A program made the translations under genes and the position numbers. Below the pieces are notes generated by a model that worked only from the letters and a program-made list of their open reading frames with translations, was not told the origin of the DNA and searched no databases. Positions 36,826 through 49,183 of a stretch of 64,000 nt of DNA are shown here, in pieces (the first letter of the stretch is position 1; every line of letters begins with the position of its first letter). The DNA is from Diadema setosum (taxonomy: Eukaryota > Echinodermata > Echinoidea > Diadematoida > Diadematidae). Location of the stretch: NCBI GenBank assembly GCA_033980235.1, contig CM067067.1, positions 15,062,401-15,126,400 of the forward strand. The letters are read 5' to 3'.

Positions 36826-36963
36826 CTATTGTGTCGTCATCTGTGTCTTCCTTGCTTTGATTATCTTTGGTGGCGTCATCAGTTACCGTGATCTGAGGAC
36901 AGTGCACGTCCCTTACGTCATTGTCAACAGACTTCGGAGAGATGGTTTGAGTCGGGAGTGGAT
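36826..36963 (-). CDS. Gene II exon 5: acidic linker
   Basis: A 138-bp class 1-1 exon with acceptor GCTAATAAAG and donor ATAG|GTACCG. It encodes PLPTQTISPKSVDNDVRDV and TDDATKDNQSKEDTDDDT. Very acidic and probably disordered. The polypyrimidine tract is weak, so this exon is somewhat less sure than the others, but the phases fit exactly. Confidence 0.55.
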
Positions 36964-37615
36964 CTTTATTAGCAAAGACAATGAAAACAAGGAGAGAACA
37001 TATCGCTGATATCAACATCATCATCAACAGTTCTTGTCTGGTAAAAATAACGTTGATAAGACATACAGATGACAATTACTTATATTACGAACTCTATTCC
37101 ACATTGCTGGAGGTGGGCCAAAAAGAAAAAAAGAATCTCAAGCAATCGGTGTGTGTTAATAATTATTCATTGTTATTTTTCCATGTTCATGAAGCAGAAT
37201 AAAAAAAAATATGTTTCAGTCGAACCCTGAATACAGTTCACTGCACTAAATGTTTCACGTGCAGAATTTTCAAAAACCTAAAGTGCTATAAATTCATAAC
37301 CAAATTTACTGTCTATTTCTTTTACCAGGCTAGCGGTTTTTTTTTTACAAGTATTTCTCTGATTTTGAACGTTTGTTAGGAATTCATCCAGTTCCATGAA
37401 ATAGTTCTCCAAAATGGACTATACAGTGAAATTCAGAGATGCCATTCAAACAATAAAATGGGCTTGATGAGTTGATTAATGCTGTACAAACAGAGCAACA
37501 TTACTTCAAATTTGTAGCAGATTCCTGGTACAAATATTGTCAAGAACGGTACATGATAACCCACTTATTGAACTTCATGCAAATTGAAAGTAGCATTTCT
37601 ATTTAACATGTTTAG

Positions 37616-37639
37616 AGAGAGAGAGAGAGAGAGAGAGAG
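37616..37639. repeat. (GA)n microsatellite
   Basis: Uninterrupted GA repeat. Confidence 0.95.
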
Positions 37640-37824
37640 CTAATGTGTTCTATATACATTACAATTCATCTTGCTCGTCTGCCATGTTATTACGGTATAA
37701 CACGTATATAAATGACATTATATTAAAATCATTTTGCACGCGAGTACACGCAAAGACATGCATTATTGTGTATGTTTTATCTTTCTTTCGCGCGGAAATC
37801 TCAACAGGGCGAGATGGACATTAC

Positions 37825-37983
37825 CACTGGCGATGTTTTCATCTTGTTCCTTGCCGTGGCCATGCAATGTCACGTGATCCCCAGGAAGCGTATCCACTTG
37901 GTCATGTGATGAACTGAAGTCTGTGAATCCTTCTCTGATCAACGCAGGGCGGCCTGTCTCTATCACGTGACTTTCAGGAGAGC
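37825..37983 (-). CDS. Gene II exon 4: polar linker
   Basis: A 159-bp class 1-1 exon with acceptor TTCTTCGCAG and donor AGTG|GTAATG. It encodes SPESHVIETGRPALIREGF, DFSSSHDQVDTLPGD and HGHGKEQDENIASG. No domain is recognised; the composition is polar and acidic. Support comes from fitting splice sites and exact phase fit with its neighbours. Confidence 0.6.
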
Positions 37984-38799
37984 CTGCGAAGAAATTGAAA
38001 ACTATACTATACATGTATATGACCTGTGTTCACCTATCGAAAAGCACGAGAGGTTTTATTTTGTTGCTGGAACACTCATGGTCTAACCGAAACTGCAGTT
38101 TGATTTCTGATGTTGGTGTGTAGGAACAGTATAACTTCGGTAGACGTTGTCATTCAATGGGCAATGCCGTTCTAGTGACGACATCACGCAAAGAGTATTA
38201 GAGAATTGATTTCATAACACTGTGTCACTATAAAAGGAGATACTGAGTTAAGAATATCAAAAAGTGGGAGTTACCAAAACAATCGTTAGAATGTTTCAAT
38301 AAGTGAGATGAGACAAAATGTCCTTATTCATGGCTTTTTTCAGTATTTTTGCTTTCCTTTATTCATTTGTTCATTTCTTTTTCTTTCTGGGTATTTTTGC
38401 GTGTGTGTGTGTCAGTTTGATGTAATCATTAATTTCTGCTGCATTTCGTGGCTCTCGAATTGCCCTAGAAATTAGTGGTTTTGATCTTAGATTCAGCTAG
38501 AATGTATACACGTTCATTTCAATTCCAATATGCCAGTACACTGTATAACATCATTCTCATGTTGATGTTCATGGTGAGCAACATAATATACTTTGTAGTT
38601 CGATATGTATAGGCCTACCTAAAGAGTCAGATTATTGTAAAAGTTCAAAGGTGGGACACAATTAAACATCTCATTGTTAATTTATCACATGAAGGATTGA
38701 AATATTCAAGAAAAAGATACACTGTAACTTAAATTCATGATAAAATTTTTTTATTGCGAATATTTGAACTATGTGCATGTAACTGTCAGTAGTTCTTAC

Positions 38800-38895
38800 G
38801 CATGCCGTCGTCTTTGGCTAAATCCTGAGGATCTTTACCCCCATCACATTCCGAGTCTTCTTCCAGCCTCTTGTATGACGTTGAATTTCGATGAC
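38800..38895 (-). CDS. Gene II exon 3: SYKRLEED linker
   Basis: A 96-bp class 1-1 exon with acceptor ATCACAG and donor ATGC|GTAAGA. It encodes HRNSTSYKRLEEDSECDGG and KDPQDLAKDDGM. The STSYKRL core is identical to exon 2, showing exon duplication. The donor has an unusual C at the last exon base but a good GTAAGA. Confidence 0.68.
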
Positions 38896-39420
38896 CTGTG
38901 ATGAGAAGTAGGCGAAAACATAGCAAATTTTGATAAGATGTTATGATAAAATAAAGAGATAGTTCAATTACCAGACTGATGCTTGAAGTATCTACTATAG
39001 CCCGATGCTTCTTTCGACACGATATAAGCCAATACAATCATAATTCAAACTTTATTTTCACTTTTTTAATTTAAAGCTCAAAGCAGATATTTGGCAAAAC
39101 AAATCCCAACAAAAAAGTGACCAAAAAAAAAAAAAAAATCCCGCAAGATAGAATAACATTAACTCTAATTCATGAATATTCATAAATACACAATGAGGAA
39201 ATTTTAGCACTTCAAAAACGTGGAACATATTTACTTCGATATGAATTCGAGAAATAGGAAAACTGCAATGGCGAGAGATTTAAAGAGAAAGAGCAAGAGA
39301 AAAAGAAGTATAGCTGTTTGACGATCAATGATTCAACTGAATTCTCCACTGGATCCGTGCCGCATTTACCCTTAAATACGTATGCATGTGGTATTCATTT
39401 TTTTTTTTCACTGCGAGTAC

Positions 39421-39513
39421 CTTCATTTAAACTTGCAAGATCTTCATCAGAGCAGCCGGTGAAATCCTCTTGCAGTCTTTTGTATGAAGTAGAGCATTCC
39501 GTATCTGACTGGG
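39421..39513 (-). CDS. Gene II exon 2: SYKRLQED linker
   Basis: A 93-bp class 1-1 exon with acceptor TTTTCCACAG and donor GAAG|GTACTC. It encodes QSDTECSTSYKRLQEDFTGC and SDEDLASLNEG. It is paralogous to exon 3 and continues the frame of exon 1. Acidic and Ser-rich, it looks like a disordered linker or a short linear motif; Tyr in SYKRL could be a phosphorylation or adaptor site, but this is speculative. Confidence 0.7.
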
Positions 39514-40236
39514 CTGTGGAAAATTGAATAAACACGATATAATAAAATGACGACGCCCACGAAAAAAACAAAAATACAGACACTCATTCCTTGTCAGAAA
39601 CAATTATAACTGGGTGAAAATTCATCAGTTAATGAACATAATCCAACTTATATTGTAAAATGCCTACTGCTTATTTTAACATAAAAAAGCTAGACGTGTT
39701 TGCGACTTACATGCTAGCCTTCGATTAGCTTGCCATTGCACCTACCAACATTGACTCAATGTCGACTGCTAATTGAACATGGAGAATTATCGACAAATTT
39801 CTTCAGACGAAGTCTTATTATTTCAACATCTTTTATTTTATATCACAAATAAAACTGCTGTTAAAAGCAGGCACAGAGTCAACACTAAGGCATGTGTGTA
39901 TTGGCCATCTGCAAAGCAGTGAAACAGATGTGTTTATGTTCATTCGCGCATTTTACACACAAATACACCCACACACATTTATAGCAGCAAAAGGATGGAA
40001 ATAATGTGTTTACATGAGTTCATATCATCATGTGTGTGTGTGTCAGAGAGAGAGACAGACAGACAGACAGAGGGAGAGAACTCATGTTTGTACAAACAAA
40101 CACACTCCATTGACTCACGTCAGTGTTCTATGCACATTAAACATTTATGTAGTCCCTAGCAACATAATGCTGCTTAGATCTACAGCAGGAATCAAGCGCA
40201 ATTACCAGTGTCGCCACAGTGAGTGAATCATCGTAC

Positions 40237-40462
40237 CTGAGCTATTCCACGAGTTGTATATTTGTAATGGGTCAGCTACAGCACTGCAATGATCACGCAC
40301 TTCTGACGATGGGCCCAGACAGCTACCAACCTCTGGCTCATCTTCCAGCGTGGTGTACGATATGCCCCGTACAGTATCGACGTCGTGTACGCTGTCGCCA
40401 GCGGCATGCTTTCTACCTAGGTGTGGGTTGGCGACTCGTAGTTTGCTCTTCGTATTGCCCAT
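40237..40462 (-). CDS. Gene II exon 1: start exon, MGNTKS
   Basis: The ATG opens MGNTKSKLRVANPHLGRK; Gly2 and Ser6 fit N-myristoyl transferase substrates. An ATG five codons upstream in the same frame exists, but the MGNTKS start is preferred because of the myristoylation motif. The exon ends TCAG|GTACGA in phase 1 after 75 codons. It contains GISYTTLEDEPEV, whose SYTTLEDE resembles SYKRLQED and SYKRLEED in exons 2 and 3. The rest is polar and probably disordered. Confidence 0.68.
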
Positions 40463-41317
40463 AGCAGTCAACCACACTGCATGCTAAGACAATTATTGCA
40501 CCGGCCGTGTATCCTGCATCTCGAACGTCAGTCCTGACATGGCTGTATCACGTCGAGTACTTGAGTATAGTATAAATACACCTACAACAAATTGTATTGC
40601 GAGACTGATATTGATTGTGCGGTCATAACTATTGTCGCCCCGCTAGCATTGACGGGAGCATGCTTTTATGCTGCTTACAAAGCAAAGCGACACACACCAG
40701 CAATGAGATGAAACGCACAGGCCTGTGCATTATTGTCATCGGTCTTGCACTATCACTACTGACGCCTCGCTAGATGCTCAAAATAGCGTTTTACATCAGC
40801 ACCCTCTTTTATCAGCCATGGAGCTGTGATCGTTCTCCTTCGCAGGCTTTGAGCCGCACGTGTCTGTTTTCATGGTTTTGTTCTGTTCTTTCGTATTGTT
40901 TATTGGATGGAGTGGGACAGAGTTTTCCTTTAGCGCGAGTGCAGTGTGTGTAATATATAACAAATGCGTATCATCACTTCGCGACGTCCTCTCCATCTTT
41001 CAAGAAAAAAAAAGAGAGAAAAAGAACAAGAAAAAGAACAACAACAAGAAGAAGAAAAATACAAACAGAGAAGTTCGTATTATCTTGTTCTTGTGAATGC
41101 GAGAGGGGTGGACGAACGTGAATTTGTGCTTTATTTACGCCTTTATTATAGGATTGGGGGAAAAAAACAGAGCCTCAAACCAATTTGGATAAACGCCTCT
41201 TTTTTCCTTCATTTTGCTTTATCATCAAATATGCCAGGAAGGAGGTATGCTGAATTAACATTTTAGTCAGTCATTCTTTATATAGAGCAGACAAAAATCG
41301 CACTTATTTCATATCTT

Positions 41318-41560
41318 TGGAATGGATGGTATAATATTGGTTGAGGAGAGGATTCAACTTGCCGAGATATCCAAAAACAAAGAAAAGCAAAGCAATCCTA
41401 ATAAAAGGTAGGTTGGTCCCACCTTTCATATAGGATCGCTTTTTTATGGGGATATCTCACCCATTTCAAAACCAATTTACATGAAATAAACTTTGAATCC
41501 CTATATGGATTGCTCTATAATCATAAGAGGTTTCTCACTATCTCAAAGAACACCATCAAA
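41318..41560 (+). repeat. Dispersed repeat, copy 3
   Basis: Diverged third member: GGAATGGATGGTATAATATTGG, TATCCAAAAACAAAG and GGATATCTCACCCATTTC correspond in order to the copy at 1.24 kb. Confidence 0.6.
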
Positions 41561-41911
41561 CGAAAAGTTGAAAAGTATTTTGGGCGAGAATTGTACGTAG
41601 TACAATGGTAAATGATATTCACTGGAACGTCGAGTAGGATAATTGTGTACAGCATCATTGCGACGAAAGATTTGATCAATATTGGTGGTAAATTTTCATT
41701 AACTTTCTCATTGATAAAACATAATGGGCTCTAAAACTGAAGTCAATCTTGTCCAAAAATGTCTGCAAAAGCATCAATCTGAGCAATATGCTGTAAAATC
41801 TTTTTCGACTTATTATATGCCATATACATGTATCTCTCTATATAATATTTCGTATTATATATACAGTATATATATATGTAAGTATATATAATATATATAT
41901 GCATACATATA

Positions 41912-41957
41912 TAGTTCTGTTGATTGTACGATACTGTACCTCGGACAATCAACAGAA
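41912..41957. repeat. Hairpin with 14-bp perfect stem
   Basis: GTTCTGTTGATTGT, a 17-base loop, then ACAATCAACAGAAC. Confidence 0.8.
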
Positions 41958-42449
41958 CAAAACGGATTTGCACACCGAAGGTAAGGTTGAAAATAGCTGT
42001 AATTGATTGTGTCATTCTTCCCTTTATTCGCACCACTTGTACAATGTCGAACATGAATGTCGAAATTAAATGAACAGTCATTCCGAACTTAATACCCCAC
42101 GACTGAATGCATAGGCCTATTGTGAATCTCCGAAATCTCTTAATTTAAATGTGATGTAAGCTGGTTATTTTCCACTCACGGACCAAAAACGCCAAAACCT
42201 GGAATAGGAGTTCGCGGTTGGCAGGCGTCAACATAGTGACTCCAGTCCAGGAAATAAAACTCTATGAACAAACATCAAGCCAAACGTTACTTAAAAAAAC
42301 CTTATTCAACACGAATATTTCTTGTGCATCCACCTTCATAATCCACACATGTATAGGGCTACATACAACCACCACTAAGTTCGTGTACAGGTACACAGTA
42401 TAGATGCGATTTGCACCAAAAAAAAAAAAAAAAGATAAAACAAAAACAA

Positions 42450-42979
42450 CACTGTAAAAACATCGGTGTTAGATTTAACACTACGGGTGTTAAATCTAAC
42501 ACCGATCAAGTGTCAATAGAGGACCACACCGACAGGTGTTGAAAGTATTTTGTGATGGTGTTGAAAAGTGTTCACCTGGCACTTCGTGGTGTTAATTGAC
42601 ACTGTAGCTGGTGATATTCTGACACTGCGTTGGTGTTAATTCAACATTGACACCACATGGTGTTGAGTTGATATTGCTGGTGTTAATTTCAATGGTATAA
42701 CACCCGCCCAGCTTCAATAAGGGACCACACCAACTGGTGTTACTGTGGTGTAAATGTTTTCACACCTTTTTTTTTCTCCAAAATCAAGTACTTTATCGGA
42801 AAGTTCTTGATCGTTTTGTTAAAATTCAAAATCAACAAGAAAAACAGTAACCAAGTAACTAGTCAAAAAACATTTTCATACATTGAAGTGACACCAGGTG
42901 TTAATTTAAACCAAAAATGAGCACCGAAAATTTAACACCAGCTCGGTGTTTCATATTTAACACCGGACTTTTTGCAGTG
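42450..42979. mobile_element. MITE with CACTGYAAAAA ends, GGTGTTAA-rich
   Basis: The ends are CACTGTAAAAACATCGGTGTTA and TAACACCGGACTTTTTGCAGTG. The interior is full of TGGTGTTAA and TTAACACC motifs in both directions. About 530 bp, non-coding. Confidence 0.75.
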
Positions 42980-43315
42980 AATGAACGAAGCTAAACTAAA
43001 AAAAAAAAAAAACACATTACCTTATCAATTTGCCTATGCAATGCATCTAAAAACCGAATAGCGAATATAAATGTGTAAATAAAACCTTATATTTTCTGGC
43101 CAGTTAAAGTGTTGTATTATAATGCACGTATGGGAACAAAAATAGATGTACCCTAACTACATGTATAATCAATGAAACTAAACTTGCTGGTTTAACAGCA
43201 TTCGTTTTATAATTCCTTATTGGTAAGACGTTGTATGCTATAATAGTATATTACTTTTTTCATAGCTCACCATCACAAGTGTGTGTCAGTTTTGTTTTGT
43301 TTTTTTCTATTCTAG

Positions 43316-43437
43316 ATGAACTGGCGAGAAGGCTAAGAGTGAAAGAGATTTCAAACATCTGGGCTTCAAAACATGGCTTGACGAACAAAACGACAACCGC
43401 TATTGCAAGTAAACTCCCGCAGGCAGACATGATTTGA
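43316..43437 (+). CDS. Possible plus-strand terminal exon, unknown protein
   Basis: A long pyrimidine tract and TTCTAG acceptor precede a short open frame, ELARRLRVKEISNIWASKHG and then KTTTAIASKLPQADMI, ending in TGA. Entry phase would be 1. No partner exon was found on the plus strand and no family is recognised. It could be a chance frame in the Gene I to Gene II spacer. Confidence 0.2.
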
Positions 43438-45506
43438 AGATATGACTATACAATAGACTAGCAGGAAATGTAATATCAGCCACAAAAAAAAAAAAAAAAA
43501 TGCATCTTGTCTTGACGAACGCCAAAAGTTCATGATACCTCGGCAAAAGCAAAGAAAAAAAATGTCAGCTAACACACCTTGCCTAACATATCACTTGGTT
43601 TGTTGCCCTTACCAGAGGGCTTCGCTGGGTATTTGCCGTATGTAGCACATATATTAAGTGCGTTGACCAACTGACCTACGACTCGGGAAGAACTCTGTAC
43701 CGTAGATTGAACACTTAATTAATTTGCATGCCATCTATAGATCATGTGTTCAATGATAATGAGAGGTAACAATTGCAAAGACTTTTATATCAACCGGTGC
43801 TTTAATAATAAGTTTGCCTTTCACCTGTAAAGGTGCCGTCGCAGCGCTGCGCTGCCAAAGCAGTTTCCCTTAAGAAATTACGGTACATGAAAATGAATGA
43901 CTCCACTTATAAAAATATATCATAACTGCATATTTCAACTTGACCAATGTATATTCTATTTTGACAGCTACCACTTACCTACAATATTTCACGATTTATT
44001 TCATTGAAGTGTAGTCATGTACATAAATATCTCATATTCAACAGTTCTGTTAATATCATCTTAATTCCCTTTCTGAGAACCCGACCTACTCAAAATACAT
44101 AGTACTGAATCAAGCCTTTAGAATAACTTAGACAACAGCTTGACCGTTTCTGTTCCAGGTACTTATTTGAACATTGTGTATACAATACTCAGATGGGGTT
44201 TTCTGTGCCAATCGGAACTCACAGCACACAGAGGGTTAAGAAATCTGCTAAGTTCGTTACATTTAAACAGAAGCTAACAAAATACTGCACATAAGCATCA
44301 CTATAAGAGAATTGAATTCATTGTCCTGAAAATGGAGTGACGTGTTCTATTACACAGACCCCTCTTCTTTCTTAGCACACTATGCTCCTTTTCCTTTCTT
44401 CGTCTATGTTGTTTGTACACGTAATTATTATAATGCCATTTTCTTCTCTATACTTGAGAAAAGAACTAAACAGTGTCGCGTATTTTGCGTTTGTGTACAT
44501 GTACATATTGTGTTTTAAACGTGTGTGGGCAGGTGCGTGTGTGTGTGTGTTGTCTGTGAATTTTGTATGTATACGCATTGCTGTTTTTACAACCATATTT
44601 TGTTGGTGCACACGGTTCAGTGAATATTATTGAGATGGTAACATTCATATATTATTCATGATCTCTATCTCTTCTGTACCTTAAAATGATTACTGTTCAC
44701 AATGTGCATTATAGGCCTATTACTTATTCCTACAAGTATAGGCTCTACAGATTTTGGATTATAATATGTTATGTACACTTTATTCATTACATTGTATCAA
44801 TATACCAGGTTTTACAAGCTCTCATTTTCTGTGGATCATTCTTGTGTTTTCATTGTCATGTTAAGTATTTTGTCAACCCTTCAAGGTATATACATTGCTT
44901 CTCTTTATTATCCAATAAATCTGTTTGATGTACTTGTTATAAAGGAAACACTCTACGGGGATTTAGGCTATTTATCTCCGATCTTCGGTTCAACCATGGA
45001 CCTACTACACATGGACATTCATCGCTCGTTAATTAATTCGTGCACCTGTTTCTGTCAGAAGCGTCACAAAAACATTTTGAAAATGCTTTCCTGCTTTGAT
45101 CCAGTGTTGTCCACCGACAGCCAGCCTGGATAAAAACAAGACGGCGCTTTGAGAAATCTAAAAACTACGTGCGCAGAAGATAATTACTCTCTTAAATCAA
45201 GAAAAATGCATGTGCAGTTGTAGTGTATATTGCGAAATCATCGCTAAAGCAATTTCATTTGCGAAATGCAAGTACTTAACAAGAAAAAGCAAATAATTAA
45301 GCAGATTGACTGTGACTTGCAATCTATTTTTCCCCATTTGTCGCACATTGTTTCAGAATAAACATGGGCAGTGACAGTAGACGACATGCTTGTCTTGCCA
45401 TTCAGGGATGTTACATGCATGGCCGCAAGTGGCCGCTTCAGTAATAACCAATTTTGTGACGCAAAATTTGTCCTTGTTTCAGGTTTGCTGCTCCCCATCA
45501 TTGGTG

Positions 45507-45512
45507 TTTATT
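45507..45512 (-). promoter_or_regulatory. Possible AATAAA poly(A) signal of Gene I
   Basis: AATAAA on the minus strand about 0.96 kb after the Gene I stop. If used, the 3' UTR would contain the SINE and the long AAT microsatellite. It is the first AATAAA noticed by eye, and could be chance. Confidence 0.25.
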
Positions 45513-45885
45513 CAAAGGCAGTTTAGTCTGAAAAGGCACTTCAGCCAAATGTGACTGAAATGAGGGAAACCGGGTTCTTTTGTCAGTGATGATGCACGAT
45601 TACACAATCGTCATTGTCCAAACGTCTGAATGTACTCATTAAGATGCACATAATCAGGTGGCGGTGGTGAACATTGGATCAAAGAAAGACCTCCGTTCAT
45701 GGCCCATTTATGTGTGGTAGGTTCATGATTCAACGATCAGAAGACAAACAGACAGCGAAGAGAAACTGTTTAGGACGATGTTCTCCAGTCCTCGTGTGAG
45801 ATGTTTCTGTCTATCTAAAAAGTATAATGTGATGATAATTTTCTATATTGAGATGACGTAGATTGTATGAAGAAGAGTGTATATT

Positions 45886-46240
<355 letters not shown>

Positions 46241-46469
46241 ATTTGTGGTTCATGTCGCCTCCCAATGTCATGATTTTTATCACTTTCCCGTTTTGAGGGA
46301 TGGATCTATCATGGCTTAAATTTAAATCCTCTTGACAATTCCCTGAGTGTAGTTAGCCAGATCAGGTACAGTTCCGGTGAATCGCAATCTAGGCCAATGA
46401 CAGGTCTGTTGGATAGGATGCGTACTGCGATTTTGCTGCATTAGGCGGTAGGGACACATTCTTGAAATA

Positions 46470-46813
46470 TTACTTGCATTTTGCCAACTGTTTGTTGAGG
46501 CACTTCGTGACTTCGCAGCAGAAATAGTACCACTTCATCCCATGGGCCGCTTTGTCCACCTTGTCGGGATGGTAGCAGGCGATTGCTCGGAGAAGGCACT
46601 TTTTCGCTGATCCCGATGGCTTTGTGTGGCAGACCATGGCAACGGTGTTGGATTTAGGGGGCCAAACATTGTAGAGCGTCTGAACGAACATTTCAGTGGA
46701 CATCTCCAGAGAGGCCAGTAAATCGAGTTTCTTCAGTCTGGGCTTCAGCGACTCCAAGGCCCTAGTCTTCTCCTCAGTCGCTTGCTTTTCTCGCTCCAGA
46801 CGTCTTTGAAGTT
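46470..46813 (-). CDS. Gene I terminal exon: coiled coil plus J-like domain
   Basis: Acceptor CCTCTTGTAG, phase 1 entry, TAA stop; 113 codons. The first 40 residues are a charged coiled coil (QRRLEREKQATEEKTRALES). After about 50 further residues comes SAKKCLLRAIACYHPDKVDK, which is J-domain helix II followed by the invariant HPD motif. A Trp-containing helix then reaches the C terminus (EVTKCLNKQLAKCK). In known J proteins HPD is needed to stimulate Hsp70 ATP hydrolysis. This short J domain at the extreme C terminus, with a Trp and an N-containing last helix, looks more like the auxilin-type arrangement than DnaJ. Function beyond an Hsp70 link is not visible. Confidence 0.85.
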
Positions 46814-47204
46814 CTACAAGAGGAAACGCATTGATTTCGGCAACTTGAAACAGTCGATGACACATTATCATTCTTTAATTCAAACCTATCTAGAGGAGGA
46901 AAAAAACTTGCGCTGCAATGTACTTGAATGGTGTTGGTTAGCACAAAACTTGCTAAATATGATATACATGTATATATTTTATCATGGGATAAGGCAATAC
47001 ATTGAGCAAACGTAAAAAAAAAAAAATTAGCTTTATATATCATATATATTGACTTGATAAGCAATAATGTCCGTGTGCATGTGTGTGTGTAAAGTGGATA
47101 CCATTCATTTTCTACCACAATACCTGCTATGGCGCGACAAGATGGCCCATTTCAAAGTATAAATATGGAAAAAGACGAGAAAACTAGCAATACACGCAAT
47201 TTCG

Positions 47205-47352
47205 AGGAAGACCTGGGCCCGGTTTTATTAAAAGATGTGGTAAAATGTCGACTGTAAATTCTCTTACCACACACGCTGCCATAGACTTATAATAGAAATC
47301 AACTACACTTGTATAATGAATCCATAACTCTTCACAAAACAGGGCCCAGTAC
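47205..47352. mobile_element. MITE with GGGCCC-GGTTTTAT ends
   Basis: CTGGGCCCGGTTTTATTAA and TTCACAAAACAGGGCCCAG are terminal inverted repeats about 140 bp apart. In the intron before the J exon. Confidence 0.65.
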
Positions 47353-47477
47353 ACAGCAGGAAGGTATCCTTCAAAATCCCCTGGATAATCATCTCATTGT
47401 GTCAATTTTTTTAGGAAAATAGGGATTATGAGAAGGAGTCCTCCTATCAGCCGCTGATCAGGGATGTGGTGCTCCCA

Positions 47478-47497
47478 CCCCCCCCCCCCCCCCCCCC
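47478..47497. repeat. Poly(C) tract
   Basis: Run of about 20 C. Confidence 0.9.
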
Positions 47498-47517
47498 GCT
47501 CCTATCAAGTGCGTATA

Positions 47518-47936
47518 CAGTTGAACCTCTATTATCCGGCCTCCCTTTATCCGGATCTCTCTATTATCCGGACGCAATCTCGCCGTGATTTTTTAAATCT
47601 TTTTTTAATAATTACGGGAGGAAAGGGGGATTCCCAACGGATACATTTCTTAATAATTATTTAGGTAAATCATTCCAAGAATTTATAAAAGAAAATGATT
47701 TCATTCTTGCAACCAAGAACCTCTATTTTGGGGTCTGTTACTGTGTGTAACAATGAAAAGCTTGCAGAGTACACATTACTACATGTGGTACTACAATGGG
47801 CTACATCAGTACAGTGTACATGTGTATGTATATGTAGACTTTACATGTATAAAGCATTGAGTCTCCCGTATCCGGCCAAATCCCTTATCCGGACGAGCCC
47901 CGGTCCCGACTTGTCCGGATACGAGAGGTTCAACTG
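47518..47936. mobile_element. pogo/Tigger-like MITE
   Basis: The ends CAGTTGAACCTCTATTATCC and CCGGATACGAGAGGTTCAACTG are the typical terminal repeats of pogo-superfamily elements, and TA flanks both sides. The 419-bp interior does not code. It ends 56 bp from the D2 donor. Confidence 0.85.
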
Positions 47937-47991
47937 TATGTATAAGCCTTCTGGTACCATTTCAGTGTCAAGGTATGCGTCCCATACGTAC

Positions 47992-48137
47992 CTTCTGCCG
48001 TAGCCATGCGCTTCTTGACACTTTCCCTACAGGTATCCACATTCTTCCGAAGGGTACGCACGTTTGTCATTACACTTCCTTCTCCGCCACACGTACTCTC
48101 GGCATCATCCAACAAAAGGGAGCATCTCTTCATGTAC
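47992..48137 (-). CDS. Gene I exon D2
   Basis: Acceptor ATGTTTCAG, donor GAAG|GTACGT, phase 2 to 1, about 48 residues. It encodes YMKRCSLLLDDAESTCGGEG and VRTLRKNVDTCRESVKKRM. The CGGEG/CGGDL stretch is shared with the D exon of Gene II (TKTCGGDLG), and LLDDAES is shared with D1. Its donor lies only 56 bp from the end of the pogo-like MITE at 47.5 to 47.9 kb. It is joined in phase to the terminal J exon. Confidence 0.82.
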
Positions 48138-48794
48138 CTGAAACATTGTGACAGGAGTCAAGACTTTGAATAGATACTAGAAAAATGCATTTATTTTTTT
48201 TTACAGTCATCTTTTGATATGTGTCATTATGTATTATGTTCATTTGTGCTTAATTCAATCGCAGCTTAAAAAACTCTTCATAAGGAAGTAGAGATATCTT
48301 TAGATCCAAAATCTACCTCATATCTGGAAACAAATAATTTTAATGTACACATTTTTTATTATGTTAATCTAACAATTATGTGCAAAAGAGGAAACATATT
48401 TTTCTTAATTTACACTTAAGCAATGACTCCTCCAAGAGGAGATGACTGGCTGTTTCATAGACCAACAATATTTCGTTCTTAAAAAGATCGCATCTTCACA
48501 GAGCAATTAACAACAATGCAAGAATGGACGAGCGACGATATCATACGTCGTACTACGTTTTGATTGTCATCGATGTCGCTTTTACGAGAAATTATTCTAC
48601 ACTTACAAATTCCATAACCCCAGTATGACCGTTTTTATTATAGTTATGTAACTTTTTCATAGATTTAAACATGGCTATGAGTTTCCCCAGAATGATGAAT
48701 TTACCATGTAGCAGATGTCCAGAAGGGGTAAAATTGACTCCCTCTTATAAGTTAATGCAACTTTGCGAAATAATGTTACAGTGAGGGATGGTCT

Positions 48795-48930
48795 GCGAGT
48801 CCGACACTAAGCAAACAAGGCCCATGAGACCAGTGATGTAATAAGTGTTGGACTCACGGGCCTTGTTTGCCTATACAAGTGACGAGCTCGTGGGCTGTTG
48901 ACTCAATCATGTGCTGTATGACCCGTGGGT
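48795..48930. repeat. Foldback copy GCAAACAAGGCCCATGAGAC
   Basis: AAGCAAACAAGGCCCATGAG and CTCACGGGCCTTGTTTGCCT are inverted; related to the copy at 18.3 kb. Confidence 0.65.
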
Positions 48931-49183
48931 AGTGACGTGCACGCCCTAAATCGCGTGATTTCAACAGTATTTTAAACCGGCACTTAAACATACAAGTGTA
49001 AAGTAATACTTTCACCCGCAGAAATATCTTTTTCTTCCCCTTTGCATTGGAAATAATTTATAGACTAATGGGGATTTTATTTGATACATGGGATTTGAAA
49101 TTCACATTTACCGTTTTACCGTACTGAATTAAATTCAATTCAAATGCATAATGTTTTCACGAATGAAACTTGACATGGCGTAC

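Larger units (their letters stand above)
32248..40462 (-). other. Gene II: myristoylation-signal TPR-like protein, one cassette visible (3' end open)
   Basis: Nine exons join in phase from an ATG at 40462: five N-terminal exons and then cassette A-B-C-D, giving about 486 residues with no stop. Exons 2 to 5 all begin and end in phase 1, as the cassette does. The N terminus MGNTKS fits the N-myristoylation pattern MGxxxS, suggesting membrane attachment (inference). The last donor is phase 1, so the message must continue; the phase-compatible exon visible is the A exon at 13.0 to 12.7 kb, across a 19 kb transposon-filled intron. No J exon was seen between 32.2 and 17.2 kb. It lies 6 kb downstream of the Gene I stop, in the same direction. 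Confidence 0.72.

Noticed and set aside
45244..45501. Minus-strand open frame MMGSSKPETRTNF
   Set aside because: It lies downstream of the Gene I stop, has no matching phase partner and no family pattern.
46846..46871. Upstream extension of the J exon (VAEINAF)
   Set aside because: A good acceptor lies at 46814-46815 and fits the D2 phase; the bases upstream are intron.
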